From positions 1,488,001 through 1,552,000 of the forward strand of contig OY969905.1 of assembly GCA_963704455.1 (NCBI GenBank): a DNA stretch of 64,000 bases, given 5' to 3'. Origin of the DNA: DASTCZ01 sp963704455. GTDB lineage: Bacteria; Acidobacteriota; Terriglobia; Acidiferrales; UBA7541. The position numbers and the translations under genes were made by a program. Under the pieces are notes generated by a model that worked only from the letters and a program-made list of their open reading frames with translations, was not told the origin of the DNA and did not search any database. The stretch's first letter is position 1; every line of letters begins with the position of its first letter. This document shows, one piece after another, positions 33,967 to 42,735 of this stretch.

Positions 33967-35963
33967 TAGAGTTCTCCGTCCGCGACCTGCCGGAAGTAGG
34001 ACTTGTTGGGGTTGTTGTAATAGGGCTTGAGGTAGCAAAGCGTTGGCGGCATGGGATTGAATCCGTCATAGGCAATGGTGATGGACTCTGCATTCTTAAG
34101 TTCGGTAAATATCTTCGTGTCGAATCGGAAGTCGATCTGGCTGTGATAACTCTTCGATGCGCTGATGTTGGCTTTGTCTGAGAGATTTCTCCCGGTAAGC
34201 CAACTGACGCGCGCATCGTGGCCGCTTTCCGAAATGTTGTAGCTGACCTTTAATTGGTCTTCGCGCCCGCATAAATCTGCGGCGGCGCGGGCCGAAAACT
34301 CGTCAGAGAGAGCGAGGAATATCTTTGTGCGAAAAGTCTGGAGCAACGTACGCCAAGCGTCACCGGGCAGGGAGGATTTGAGCGAACTGATGCTCTGCGT
34401 TGCAACGATAGGAATACATTTCGGTTGCCGCGAAAGACTGAAGAACTTTTCATCACCCGTGGGTTCGTTCTCGCCGACGGTCGCAAAGTGGTGGTACTCA
34501 TCGCAGAGGAAAAGGACTTGGCGGAAGTGACGGTCGGGATGAGCTTCCATCTGTGGGACGCGATTGAGGACAGCGCGCTCGAAGTCGAGCTTCATCATCA
34601 CGCCGAGGGCGCGAGCAAGGCCGGGGTTCATCCCAATCGGAAAATTCAAGGCGCAGACTGCACCATTCTCGATGAGCCAACTGAAGGAAGGCAGCGGCTT
34701 GCGGAACTCGCGGCCAGCCTTGTTGACTCCCTCGTAGCTTTCCTTCGGCGGGCAGAAGGTGCGTTTCACATCCGGGTTGTCATCAAAGAGTGATAGGAAT
34801 ACGGAGACACCTTCGACGATGGAAGTTCGGAGCTTCGGTTCGATTCTGCGCCAGTCGTTATCGAACCAGCGCCTCACTGCTTCAAGCTGTTCAATCTTGC
34901 GAATCTCTTCGTTTGTTTTGTTCTGAAACCGATCACTACTGCATTCGACTCCGAGGGATTCGAGCGCATGGCGGAGTTTTTCGGATTCTGGTGCCTGATA
35001 GATTCGCCGTTCAGAATCTAAAACAAAGCCCAGTTCCTTGAGTTGTGCGACGTGCTTTGCATACACGTCGGGGGTAAGAGAGATTACTGTCCCCTTCAAG
35101 AGGCGCTTCTCTGCTTCCTGAAGTTTCCTTTCGACAAGGTCTGGCGATATGGCGCATTCGTAGACATCGAAGAGGGTGACGTAATCGTAGGCGACCTTAT
35201 GCAGAAGGATGATGAATTTCACGAGGTTCGTGTAAGCCTGCTGCCAGAAGGGTTCTTTGCCTTTGCCAAAGAGATTGTTGAGAAGGGCCGCGATGCTGTA
35301 GGCCAACGCGTAGGCGTCCAGATCGTTGTGCAGGGGGTTGTAGCAATACTCGGAGTGGAGACCGATCTCGATGTAGTCCTCGGCTCTGCCGTGGCGTTCG
35401 AGAATCCCTTTCACTTTGCGGCAGAAGTCGCCTTTCACTTCGAGCACCAATCCACCTATACGCTCCTTCTTGTCATCGGCTTTGAATGCGAGGATCTGCT
35501 CGGCGAAGGGGTACATGCAGCAACTGGTCTTGCCGGTCCCGATTGCGCCCAAGATTGCGATTCCTGTATAGAGGCCGCGTTCAGGGATTGTGAGCCAGCG
35601 CGGAGTTTCTGATGGCTCCGGCTTGCGCGGGTTGTGAACCTCGCCGACGACAAGAAACAAGTCCCTACGCTGCCGAGGGTCGGGGTATATAGGAAGATGT
35701 GCCGGAGCAATGCGACGGTGGCCCTTAAGAGCAAAGATGTAGAGACCGGAAAGCAGAATTGAAAAGGTGATGTAAGGGGTTGTGAAAAGCATGACGACGT
35801 ACGAGTACTTGAGTCCTGCGAAGACTTCGGGCGCACGCAAAGCGATGAGCTGGAGAATGATATTGTCCTCAGGGAAGGGAGCCTGGAAGAACAGAATCGT
35901 TCCCGTACCTAAAGTGAGAAGTAACGCGATGAAGTTCTTCGAATGTAGCGCCCGTTGGATCAT
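33966..35963 (-). CDS. virD4: VirD4/TraG-type coupling protein
   Basis: 665 residues with two N-terminal hydrophobic segments (about 10-28 and 55-78), then the ATPase domain with Walker A GAIGTGKTS at 139-147 and Walker B VLFLCDEYHHF near 475. It links the relaxase-DNA complex to the secretion channel. The stop overlaps the VirB11 start and its own start overlaps the stop of the small gene upstream. Confidence 0.92.
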   Translation of the reverse strand: MIQRALHSKNFIALLLTLGTGTILFFQAPFPEDNIILQLIALRAPEVFAGLKYSYVVMLFTTPYITFSILLSGLYIFALKGHRRIAPAHLPIYPDPRQRRDLFLVVGEVHNPRKPEPSETPRWLTIPERGLYTGIAILGAIGTGKTSCCMYPFAEQILAFKADDKKERIGGLVLEVKGDFCRKVKGILERHGRAEDYIEIGLHSEYCYNPLHNDLDAYALAYSIAALLNNLFGKGKEPFWQQAYTNLVKFIILLHKVAYDYVTLFDVYECAISPDLVERKLQEAEKRLLKGTVISLTPDVYAKHVAQLKELGFVLDSERRIYQAPESEKLRHALESLGVECSSDRFQNKTNEEIRKIEQLEAVRRWFDNDWRRIEPKLRTSIVEGVSVFLSLFDDNPDVKRTFCPPKESYEGVNKAGREFRKPLPSFSWLIENGAVCALNFPIGMNPGLARALGVMMKLDFERAVLNRVPQMEAHPDRHFRQVLFLCDEYHHFATVGENEPTGDEKFFSLSRQPKCIPIVATQSISSLKSSLPGDAWRTLLQTFRTKIFLALSDEFSARAAADLCGREDQLKVSYNISESGHDARVSWLTGRNLSDKANISASKSYHSQIDFRFDTKIFTELKNAESITIAYDGFNPMPPTLCYLKPYYNNPNKSYFRQVADGEL

Positions 35964-36238
35964 GACTCGGTTCCCGATGCGGCCACTTGAGGTCGCCCTG
36001 GCTTGTCGTCTATACCGGATTTCTGAGTTGGCTCATGAGCTTCTTTCTGCGCTTTGAGCCAGCGCTTGAACTCGTAGTCCTTTTTGAAAACGAGTTGAAG
36101 CGCTGAAGTAATGATGTGGTCAGAGGTGGTCTCAACGAATCGGCAATAGGCTTGTAGCGTCTCGGTCAGCGGTTCTGGAACGTGAGCTTCTAACGTAACC
36201 ATCTTTGGCGGTGCTGCTGGTTTCCTGATGATGGACAT
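35960..36238 (-). CDS. small transfer-accessory protein
   Basis: 92 residues; AAAGGAG lies ahead of the ATG at 36238. The core (VTLEAHVPEPLTETLQAYCR, then HIITSALQLVF) has a strand-helix-helix layout like ribbon-helix-helix relaxosome proteins, followed by a basic and then disordered tail. It sits between the long palindrome at 36274-36390 and the coupling protein, as TraJ/MobC-like proteins often sit next to oriT. The assignment is tentative. Confidence 0.55.
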   Translation of the reverse strand: MSIIRKPAAPPKMVTLEAHVPEPLTETLQAYCRFVETTSDHIITSALQLVFKKDYEFKRWLKAQKEAHEPTQKSGIDDKPGRPQVAASGTES

Positions 36239-36273
36239 GGCGTTCTCCTTTGGGTTTAACGACTTGGTCTTGA

Positions 36274-36390
36274 GGGACACGGGCAAGCGAATTGGAGAAA
36301 GGGCGGGAGCGATCCCACGGAGTTCTGGACGGCTGAAAAGCCGCCAGAGTGGGGTCGCTCCCGCCCTTTCCGCGTTTTTTCCCGTGTCCC
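36274..36390. repeat. nested palindrome: oriT or structured-RNA candidate
   Basis: Outer 10-bp arms GGGACACGGG (36274-36283) / CCCGTGTCCC (36381-36390) enclose a 21-bp stem with one mismatch (36298-36318 with 36349-36369). That stem in turn encloses a 10-bp stem closed by GAAA with one bulged A (TCTGG-A-CGGCT / AGCCGCCAGA). It fills most of the gap between two minus-strand genes. Confidence 0.75.
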
Positions 36391-36423
36391 GATTTGTGCT
36401 TTTGGTTCTCGCATCTCGTTCTC

Positions 36424-37509
36424 TTATCGTGGTTTAGGTACTTCATTGGCGGAAAACCGTAAGGAAAACCGTGAGTAAAACCGACTACTGGACGGTTTTC
36501 CGCTAATTTTTGAATTCTGATCGAATAGAAAGTAGTTACAGGGCAGCTCGTAAGTCTTGAATTGGATGTTTCGTTCGTGGCCCAAAAGACGTTGGGCTTC
36601 GCCTGCAATCTGTTTATCTCCGAGACTGCCCGCAATCCAATTTGCGTACAGAGACTCAAACGCATCGCCAGCAAAGAGGGACTTCGCAAGATTCAAGAAT
36701 TCAAGGTCGTCATTTGATAGAACCTCGAATCGTTTGGAGTCCCAAGCCAACCGCAGATGGAAGTACCTGACGGCTTGTGCGGGTTGAAGATGCGCAGGCG
36801 CAGCGACGAGATCACGGAAAGCTCGCTCTGCCGCGTGAAATGTTCTTGTGAGCGGACATGCATAGATGAATGCGAAGTGAGGCAAGTGTTTTAAAAATGC
36901 GGAGTAGGTGTCTAGATGAAGCCGGAATCCCTTCAAATTCTCGAATCCCGGATCGATATAGGTGAATGTTGGGACGAGTGTGTCTGAGGAGGCTGCCCGG
37001 TCGAAGAACATTGGGAACTTATCCACGAAGTACCGCACCGTATCAGGACTTTGATTTGAACCTTTGTAGCTGCGGCCCGGCATTTCCTTGCGATCTATGT
37101 CCAGGTTCTCTTCAAAATACCGGACCTTGTCCGGCTCGCCTTCCAGATAGTCGTAGTCCAGGTGCTCCAGAACGAAGTCGAGAATAGCGAGCCGCGTCTT
37201 GATGAATTCGAGAGAGTGAGTACGGCGGTTGCGAATATTCTCTTTCTGGATGAATTCATAAATGGGTTTATAGGAGAGCTGATAGACGCGGCCATTGTTC
37301 TGAAGCGCGATCTCCTTGAGGTGTTGTTTCTCGGATGCCCTTTCGATGAAGGCGTGAACCGGCCTTCCCGGTTTGCATTCGAGCAGATTTCCAAATTGCC
37401 TTTGCGTGAAGTACCCGGAGTGTACTGCGACGATATAAAGAAACGTCGCCTCAGCTTCGGTGTAGCCGAATGTGCGGATCGCTGCGAGATGTTCACTCGA
37501 AATGTTCAT
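36424..37509 (-). CDS. hypothetical protein of the transfer operon
   Basis: 361 residues. The first 90 residues look like a winged helix (FGYTEAEATFLYIVAVHSGY, then HLKEIALQNNGRVYQLS); the remainder is a mixed alpha/beta domain without a recognised motif (YPEEN-like metal sites are not obvious). The start overlaps the stop of the replication-relaxation gene. It could belong to the same broad group as that neighbour or serve in DNA processing, but I cannot name it. Confidence 0.65.
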   Translation of the reverse strand: MNISSEHLAAIRTFGYTEAEATFLYIVAVHSGYFTQRQFGNLLECKPGRPVHAFIERASEKQHLKEIALQNNGRVYQLSYKPIYEFIQKENIRNRRTHSLEFIKTRLAILDFVLEHLDYDYLEGEPDKVRYFEENLDIDRKEMPGRSYKGSNQSPDTVRYFVDKFPMFFDRAASSDTLVPTFTYIDPGFENLKGFRLHLDTYSAFLKHLPHFAFIYACPLTRTFHAAERAFRDLVAAPAHLQPAQAVRYFHLRLAWDSKRFEVLSNDDLEFLNLAKSLFAGDAFESLYANWIAGSLGDKQIAGEAQRLLGHERNIQFKTYELPCNYFLFDQNSKISGKPSSSRFYSRFSLRFSANEVPKPR

Positions 37510-38438
37510 AACGATAGGATTTCCGTCATGAGGTGTGGGTCTTGTAGTGCTGCGCGCACGCGTCCGGCTTCGTCTGCCGGAGCGTAGATGGAGAATCCCG
37601 CCTGGGCTTTTTCGGCCAAGTGATGGCCACGGTAGTCGCTGGTGGCCAACTCTAAGTCCACGCGAGCTTGCTCGTCGTCTCGGTTTTCGTATTCGATCCG
37701 AAGGTCCGGCAGGGGAATCTTGCCGTTCACGACCTTGAGGCCGTGTTCCTGAGCAATTTCCTGTCTCCGCTGTTCTTGTTCGTCCGGTGGAAGGGTCTTG
37801 AGCTTTGAGAGGTCTCGGTAGAGGTCCTTCTTCAATTCATAGTCGAGGACGACGCGAAGATTCTTCCCGCCGTCGTGTTCAATTCCCTCTGCGGCCTTTT
37901 GATAGAGACGGTAGAGAGCCGCGTCGTGCCGAGCTTCGCGGGGTTTCACGAAGCCCTGATGAAAGGCTTGCTCTTTGTGGACGCCGTCACGCCTGTTGTG
38001 CTCGATAAAGTTCTTGCCGTCACGAGTAAGCGTGAGTAGTCGCCCTGGATCACGTCCATGCAAAGTTCGCTTCTCAACGAGACCTTGAGCCGAGAGATTC
38101 CGTAAGTCTGCTATTGCTCGTTCGCGATCTCCTTTGTACTTGATTTCAATAAGGTCTTCGGTGCGAATGGTTCTAAACTTTGCGATTTCTGTGAGGGACT
38201 CAACCTCAGACTCGCGCAGACGGTAGCTGTGCTCTCGATCCCGCTCAACGTGGCGGTGCGCTGTGCGGGAATGCGTTTCTGAATTGTCTTGTGTCCGGTT
38301 TTGGGTCGGAGTCGGCGTTTCGTTTGAATCTTGCGGCCCGCGTGACGCTGTTCGGTTGGTAGAGTGCTCGTGTGATTGTGGGGCGGAGCGCGAAGAGACG
38401 CGGGCGTGTGCGTCATCGAAGTCGCGCCCGCGAGACAT
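37506..38438 (-). CDS. replication-relaxation family protein
   Basis: 310 residues: a disordered, polar N-terminus of about 75 residues rich in Arg, Ser and Thr, a winged helix (EIAKFRTIRTEDLIEIKYKG), then an alpha/beta domain with HDAALYRLYQKA, RVVLDYELKKDLY and LPDLRIEYENRDDEQARVDLEL. This resembles the Replic_Relax family seen on plasmids and conjugative elements. The paired acidic residues in the last strand are nuclease-like. With no classic relaxase in view, it is a candidate for the nicking or DNA-processing role. Confidence 0.65.
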   Translation of the reverse strand: MSRGRDFDDAHARVSSRSAPQSHEHSTNRTASRGPQDSNETPTPTQNRTQDNSETHSRTAHRHVERDREHSYRLRESEVESLTEIAKFRTIRTEDLIEIKYKGDRERAIADLRNLSAQGLVEKRTLHGRDPGRLLTLTRDGKNFIEHNRRDGVHKEQAFHQGFVKPREARHDAALYRLYQKAAEGIEHDGGKNLRVVLDYELKKDLYRDLSKLKTLPPDEQEQRRQEIAQEHGLKVVNGKIPLPDLRIEYENRDDEQARVDLELATSDYRGHHLAEKAQAGFSIYAPADEAGRVRAALQDPHLMTEILSL

Positions 38439-38439
38439 C

Positions 38440-38733
38440 TTAGTTGTCCTCCGCGTCGTCGCGGGGTGTGGGGATTTGGGCCTCGCCGATTCCGAACTGC
38501 TTATCGAGGTGTGAGAGTTTCTTGCCTGTGTCCTTCAGAAAGAATTTGCGGTGAAGGGCGTAGGTCACGGCAAAGAGATTCGCGAAGAGCAATCCAAAGT
38601 AGGCGAAGATCAGTCCTGCGTATTGGTTGAGGAGGAGAGACTTGTATGGAACAAGAAATTTCAATTCGCCCATGAGGAAAAAGGCGATGGCGAGAATGAT
38701 GGCCAGAGTGAAGAGCAATGCTGTTGCAACCAT
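38440..38733 (-). CDS. small two-span membrane protein
   Basis: 97 residues with two transmembrane helices (ALLFTLAIILAIAFFLMG and LIFAYFGLLFANLFAVTYAL) and a charged C-terminus. It starts directly behind the VirB8 tail-like gene. No family is recognised; a small subunit of the secretion apparatus is plausible from context. Confidence 0.6.
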   Translation of the reverse strand: MVATALLFTLAIILAIAFFLMGELKFLVPYKSLLLNQYAGLIFAYFGLLFANLFAVTYALHRKFFLKDTGKKLSHLDKQFGIGEAQIPTPRDDAEDN

Positions 38734-38740
38734 AAAAGTC

Positions 38741-39013
38741 TCACTTGAACGCCTGGTCTTTGAAGAAGTAAGTCCGGCAAGGTTTTCCCAAACGCAGAGT
38801 GGGTGTGGGGAGCGGGCGGGAAGCCGTCAAGCAATGTAGGCCCACTCGCAGCGCGCCTGGGTCGTCGGAGAGCAAGAACGACCGGCTGGGATGTGGCGTA
38901 ACTTTGGAAGAATCCTGTAATTGGTGAGGCAGTATGGCGCGCGGAGGTTGGGCCGAAGTTGCCAGGCGACCGTCCGCGACTTTCTCGGTTGTGATTTGGA
39001 TTCCGGCGCTCAT
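38741..39013 (-). CDS. small ORF ending in a VirB8-like tail
   Basis: 90 residues; start overlaps the VirB8 stop (ATGA). Most of it is unlike anything I know, but its last 16 residues (GKPCRTYFFKDQAFK) closely resemble the last 15 of the preceding VirB8 (GLTITYFREDQAFK). It is either a remnant of a duplicated VirB8 end or a real small gene with a shared C-terminal signal. Confidence 0.45.
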   Translation of the reverse strand: MSAGIQITTEKVADGRLATSAQPPRAILPHQLQDSSKVTPHPSRSFLLSDDPGALRVGLHCLTASRPLPTPTLRLGKPCRTYFFKDQAFK

Positions 39014-39681
39014 TTGAATGCCTGGTCTTCGCGGAAGTAGGTGATGGTCAGACCGAGCGGGTTAATCGGGATAAGTTCGTTCGGGACCTGACTCTTGAAA
39101 ACGAAGACGAAGTTTGCGGTATAAAGGTCGCGCTTGATCTCGCTGTGGTCGGCGGGCGAGTAGTAGACCATATAGAAGTCCACACGGGCACGATACGGCG
39201 GGGTCTGCATTTCTTCGAGCGAGACCTTTTTCACTTCAATATCGATTTCCGGCGCTGCGGTATTCGTAATGAACTTCTTGATGATGTCGTCCTTGCGGTA
39301 GGCGTCGAGGATGCCGTCGGCAAGTTTGCCGTCAAGGAAGTAAAGCGCTTTTGAAAAGTCGTCTTGAATCGTGTAGCGGTTTTTGCGGTAGAACAGCGTC
39401 GAGAACTGCGAAAGAAAATACTTCGCCTCGGCGTCCTGCGGTTTGTACTCGAAGTTATGGTAGTTGATTGCTTCAGCGCGGCCCAAGTCGTCAATGCGGA
39501 TGACGAGGGGCCGAAAGTTCTGGAAAGTGCGGATGGTTCGGAGGTCAATCAGACCAAGGCCGACAGCAACAAGCGAAACCAAAACGAGTGCAATCTTCAA
39601 ATAAGTGTTCGTCACCATTGGATCGCCATACTGTTCGAGGTAGAGGCGCTTGGCGTCCTCAAAGCTGCGGTCGGCGCTCAT
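39010..39681 (-). CDS. virB8: VirB8/TrbF-type inner-membrane protein
   Basis: 223 residues: one transmembrane helix at about 25-45 (YLKIALVLVSLVAVGLGLID) and a periplasmic NTF2-like domain (DDFSKALYFLDGKLADGILDA, then RARVDFYMVYYS). It is a scaffold of the secretion channel. The start overlaps the VirB6 stop by 4 nt. Confidence 0.85.
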   Translation of the reverse strand: MSADRSFEDAKRLYLEQYGDPMVTNTYLKIALVLVSLVAVGLGLIDLRTIRTFQNFRPLVIRIDDLGRAEAINYHNFEYKPQDAEAKYFLSQFSTLFYRKNRYTIQDDFSKALYFLDGKLADGILDAYRKDDIIKKFITNTAAPEIDIEVKKVSLEEMQTPPYRARVDFYMVYYSPADHSEIKRDLYTANFVFVFKSQVPNELIPINPLGLTITYFREDQAFK

Positions 39682-40508
39682 GAGAAAAGGCCTCCGAGGA
39701 TGGCCCCTCCCGCCGATCCGCCCGAGCTTCCGCTGAAGATCTGGTTTGTGAGGGCGGGAATCTTAAGCAGCGCATAGATGGCTGCGAGGAAGGTGATGAA
39801 CAAGACCGGGAACTCGGAGAGTAGCTGGTCGGTCGAGATGTTTCCTTGTGGCTGTAAGCCGAGAATACCGAGAATAAGATTTGAAATGATGAAAACGACT
39901 GCGGCGGCGATAACTTGGTAGAAAGCATATTGGATAAAACATTTGAACCAACCCCAGAAGAGCCACTCAAGCTGCGGGACAATGAAAAAGGGAATGAAAA
40001 TCGGTCCTACAAGCACACAGACAGCCGTGGCGATGAATCCATAAGCGATCACGACGATGGCTATGGCTTGTGCGGTGGCAAGCAAAATCATCACGACTAC
40101 ATAAAGGATGTCGCCCAGGAAGTCCGCGAAGCCGGGTGAATCCATGCGCGCTTCAAAATCGGCGATTCTTTCCGTAACAGTCTGCAATTCAACCTGATTG
40201 ATTTCGTTTGAAAGAAACTGTGCCTGGTCGGTGATGAGATTGTGAAAGCTCCTGCCGATACCCGGAATGGGCGTGCTGTAGAAATTGACCATCGCAAAAC
40301 CAAAGCTGATGGTCAGAATTAGGCTTGCGAAGTTGTCCAAGGGAAAGTGTTTGCCGCCAGCAGCGGAGAGCGCCGACTTCACGCCGTACCAGACAATCAT
40401 GATGGTAGCAAAGGCACGGAACATGTTTTGTCCCATCGCGTCGAAGAAGCCGAGGTTTGACTGAAGGAGATTGTTAACAGCCTGAAAAATGAATTGGAGG
40501 TAGTCCAT
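39678..40508 (-). CDS. virB6: VirB6/TrbL-type polytopic membrane protein
   Basis: 276 residues with about six transmembrane segments (for example ASLILTISFGFAMVNF, ILYVVVMILLATAQAIAIVV, AVCVLVGPIFIPFFIV, LFITFLAAIYALLKI) and a glycine-rich C-terminus. The GPIFIPFFI motif is typical of TrbL/VirB6, which forms the inner-membrane part of the channel. Confidence 0.85.
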   Translation of the reverse strand: MDYLQFIFQAVNNLLQSNLGFFDAMGQNMFRAFATIMIVWYGVKSALSAAGGKHFPLDNFASLILTISFGFAMVNFYSTPIPGIGRSFHNLITDQAQFLSNEINQVELQTVTERIADFEARMDSPGFADFLGDILYVVVMILLATAQAIAIVVIAYGFIATAVCVLVGPIFIPFFIVPQLEWLFWGWFKCFIQYAFYQVIAAAVVFIISNLILGILGLQPQGNISTDQLLSEFPVLFITFLAAIYALLKIPALTNQIFSGSSGGSAGGAILGGLFS

Positions 40509-40549
40509 GGTGCAAGCTCCTTCGACGCGTGGGATTTACAGTGTTGCGG

Positions 40550-41365
40550 TTACGGCATCCTGAAATTCTGGAGAGTGCTGTTCAGCGTGCCGGACAGTTG
40601 GGACATATTGCTCGCCAGCGTAGCGCGGCGTGCAATGTCGGTGTTGATGACACTGGTGGCCGCATCGCGTTGTTGTTTGGCAAGAATGGTCTGCTGTTCA
40701 AGCAACGAGGCGAGAAGTTTGTTTGAGTCTTGCAGCGTGCGAAGACTGAGGACGCCCGCCGCGTTGATCTTGTTGAGGACAGAGACTTCCGTATTCAGGT
40801 CTGGGTCGGAAGACAACGAGTCCTGTTCGAGGTTGGCAATCTGGTTCTGAATGCTTTGCGAGTTGCCGCGAATCGAGCCGATGGTGGACATCGCGTTCGT
40901 GTTCGCACCGTCTGAAAGTTCCACCGTCGCGTATTGAGAGCGCACGCGAGCGAGTTCGTTCGCATTCATGCCCGAGAGGTAATCGGGGTTGTAGGACTGA
41001 AGTTGGTTTGTCGCTTGTTGATAGCCGGTGTTAACCGTGGGAAATTGGCCGGAGTTGATGCCGTTCACCCACGATCCGGTGTTTCCGTAAGTGTCCAGCG
41101 CGGACACATTTCGCCATTGGGAGAACATGGCTTGGTATCGAGCGGGCATGTTCTGAATGTTCTGAGCCATCCGCACGGCAAAGTTGTATTGGGCAACGAG
41201 TTGCGAATAGCTATTTTTGAGTTGAACGAGTTGCTGCTGGAGTTGGAGGTAGCGTAAGACGGCGTTGTTGTAGTTGGTGGGATCGAAAACAATCCCGAAT
41301 TGGGCGGACGCCGTGCCGGCACCAATTGTCAGCACCAGCAAGCCGATGAGAAGTTTGCGTTTCAT
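40550..41365 (-). CDS. trbJ: TrbJ/VirB5-like pilus-associated protein
   Basis: 271 residues with a signal peptide (KLLIGLLVLTIGAGTASA) and a long helical mature part (LQLQQQLVQLKNSYSQLVAQYNF...; LLEQQTILAKQQRDAATSV). This is the layout of TrbJ and VirB5 proteins, which sit at the pilus tip or base. The start at 41365 follows an AGGAA site; a longer in-frame start lacks a signal peptide. Confidence 0.82.
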   Translation of the reverse strand: MKRKLLIGLLVLTIGAGTASAQFGIVFDPTNYNNAVLRYLQLQQQLVQLKNSYSQLVAQYNFAVRMAQNIQNMPARYQAMFSQWRNVSALDTYGNTGSWVNGINSGQFPTVNTGYQQATNQLQSYNPDYLSGMNANELARVRSQYATVELSDGANTNAMSTIGSIRGNSQSIQNQIANLEQDSLSSDPDLNTEVSVLNKINAAGVLSLRTLQDSNKLLASLLEQQTILAKQQRDAATSVINTDIARRATLASNMSQLSGTLNSTLQNFRMP

Positions 41366-41388
41366 GGTAGTTCCTGCCTTTCCTGCCT

Positions 41389-42726
41389 TCACAAATCGGA
41401 AGGCATTTTGTGATTGTTGTAATCGGGCAACGTGAGGTCGCCCGAAAGGTAGACCTTGATGCGATGCCCCTCGCGGATCGTGACCGTAGGGAGCACGTTC
41501 AAGAACTTGTCGAGAATCTGCGCCGAGGACTGAGCGGTGCTTTGTGCAAAACCCTGACGCATAAGGTCCGTGCTTGAAGTAACGAGTCCGCCGTTCGTTC
41601 CTGCTCCTGCAACGGCTCCGAGCGCACCGATGGCGAGTGAAACGCCAAAGATGCGGAGGTAATGGTTGTTCACCTGGTCTCGAAGCCCGGTGTCGCCGAT
41701 CTGGTCGAGACCTTTGAACTGGTCGAGGTTGACGGAGTATCCGTCCGGCATGAGAAGCCGGTGGAAAACAACAGCCAATCTTGTCTGGCCGGAGTTTTCT
41801 ACCTTTTTCGTTTCACCGAGAATTTTCGCGCCAGCGGGAATGAGTAAGTGTTGTCGGTCGTGGGAATAAACATCGGTGGTGAGAAGACATTCGACTGGCC
41901 CGGCAAATTGCCCTTCGAGACGGTTGATGAGAACAGCTTCGAGGATGCTGCCTTCAAATAGGACGTATGTCTTTCCTACTGCCGCGTCCTTCGTTCCAGT
42001 GGATGGGGCGGCAGAGTGAGTCACCTCCTTCTGTTCGTGTTGTTGTTCGTGGTCTTGGTTAGTGGTTGGTGGAGCGGGCATTCCGTGTTGCGTGGATGGA
42101 GTGGGAATTTGCTGAACGGGTGCGACTGGAACCTGAGTAGGTGGTGGTTGAATGGCTCTAAGTAGTTCGGCGAATTGGGCTGCGTCGGGATTGGATGGAA
42201 CGGGTGAAGACCCGCTCGATTGGTTTTGTGAGTCTCTTTCGAGCGGCGCTAGTGGATTGCTTGCGCCGTTGTTGCGATAGCTGAGAGCAACGTTCGAAGC
42301 AAACAGTGACAAGTAGGCGCGTTTCTTGCGCTCGTCTTGGATCGCATCCTCCGGGGTTCGTTGCTGCGGCTGTCCATTCCCAAAGCCCGGTTGTGGCAGT
42401 TGCCCCGGTAAGGGCTGCTGGCCTGTTGGTGATACTCCGAGAAGACGGGTTTGCTGCGTGAGAGCATTCTGCGCGACAAGTTGTTCGCGCTGAAGCTCCT
42501 GGATTCGGTTTTGCAGTTCCGCGATCTTAGTCTCGTTCACTTCTGCGGGTAACGGAACTTGTTGGATGGACGAATTCGCTCGTGGTGTGGTCGGTGGCTT
42601 CTTGCCGCCTGTGAGCCACATGATGCCGACCATCAGAACGGCGAGCCCGATAATCAGCCACGATTGGACGTTCTTGGGTAGCAGGCCCGGCGGTTTCGGT
42701 GCTTTCTCTTGAATGGACTCGTTCAT
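41389..42726 (-). CDS. virB10: VirB10/TrbI-type channel protein
   Basis: 445 residues: a short cytoplasmic N-terminus, one transmembrane helix (WLIIGLAVLMVGIMWL), a long proline/glutamine-rich linker (residues about 45-230), and the C-terminal beta-barrel domain with an LIPAGAKILGETKKV motif and a GTNGGLV antenna-like segment. It spans the envelope and forms the outer-membrane channel with VirB9. Confidence 0.92.
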   Translation of the reverse strand: MNESIQEKAPKPPGLLPKNVQSWLIIGLAVLMVGIMWLTGGKKPPTTPRANSSIQQVPLPAEVNETKIAELQNRIQELQREQLVAQNALTQQTRLLGVSPTGQQPLPGQLPQPGFGNGQPQQRTPEDAIQDERKKRAYLSLFASNVALSYRNNGASNPLAPLERDSQNQSSGSSPVPSNPDAAQFAELLRAIQPPPTQVPVAPVQQIPTPSTQHGMPAPPTTNQDHEQQHEQKEVTHSAAPSTGTKDAAVGKTYVLFEGSILEAVLINRLEGQFAGPVECLLTTDVYSHDRQHLLIPAGAKILGETKKVENSGQTRLAVVFHRLLMPDGYSVNLDQFKGLDQIGDTGLRDQVNNHYLRIFGVSLAIGALGAVAGAGTNGGLVTSSTDLMRQGFAQSTAQSSAQILDKFLNVLPTVTIREGHRIKVYLSGDLTLPDYNNHKMPSDL

Positions 42727-42735
42727 GGCGGCTCC

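Noticed and set aside
36132..36689. 185-aa minus-strand frame covering the palindrome
   Set aside because: It overlaps two well-supported genes in other phases and the structured intergenic region, and has no ribosome site.
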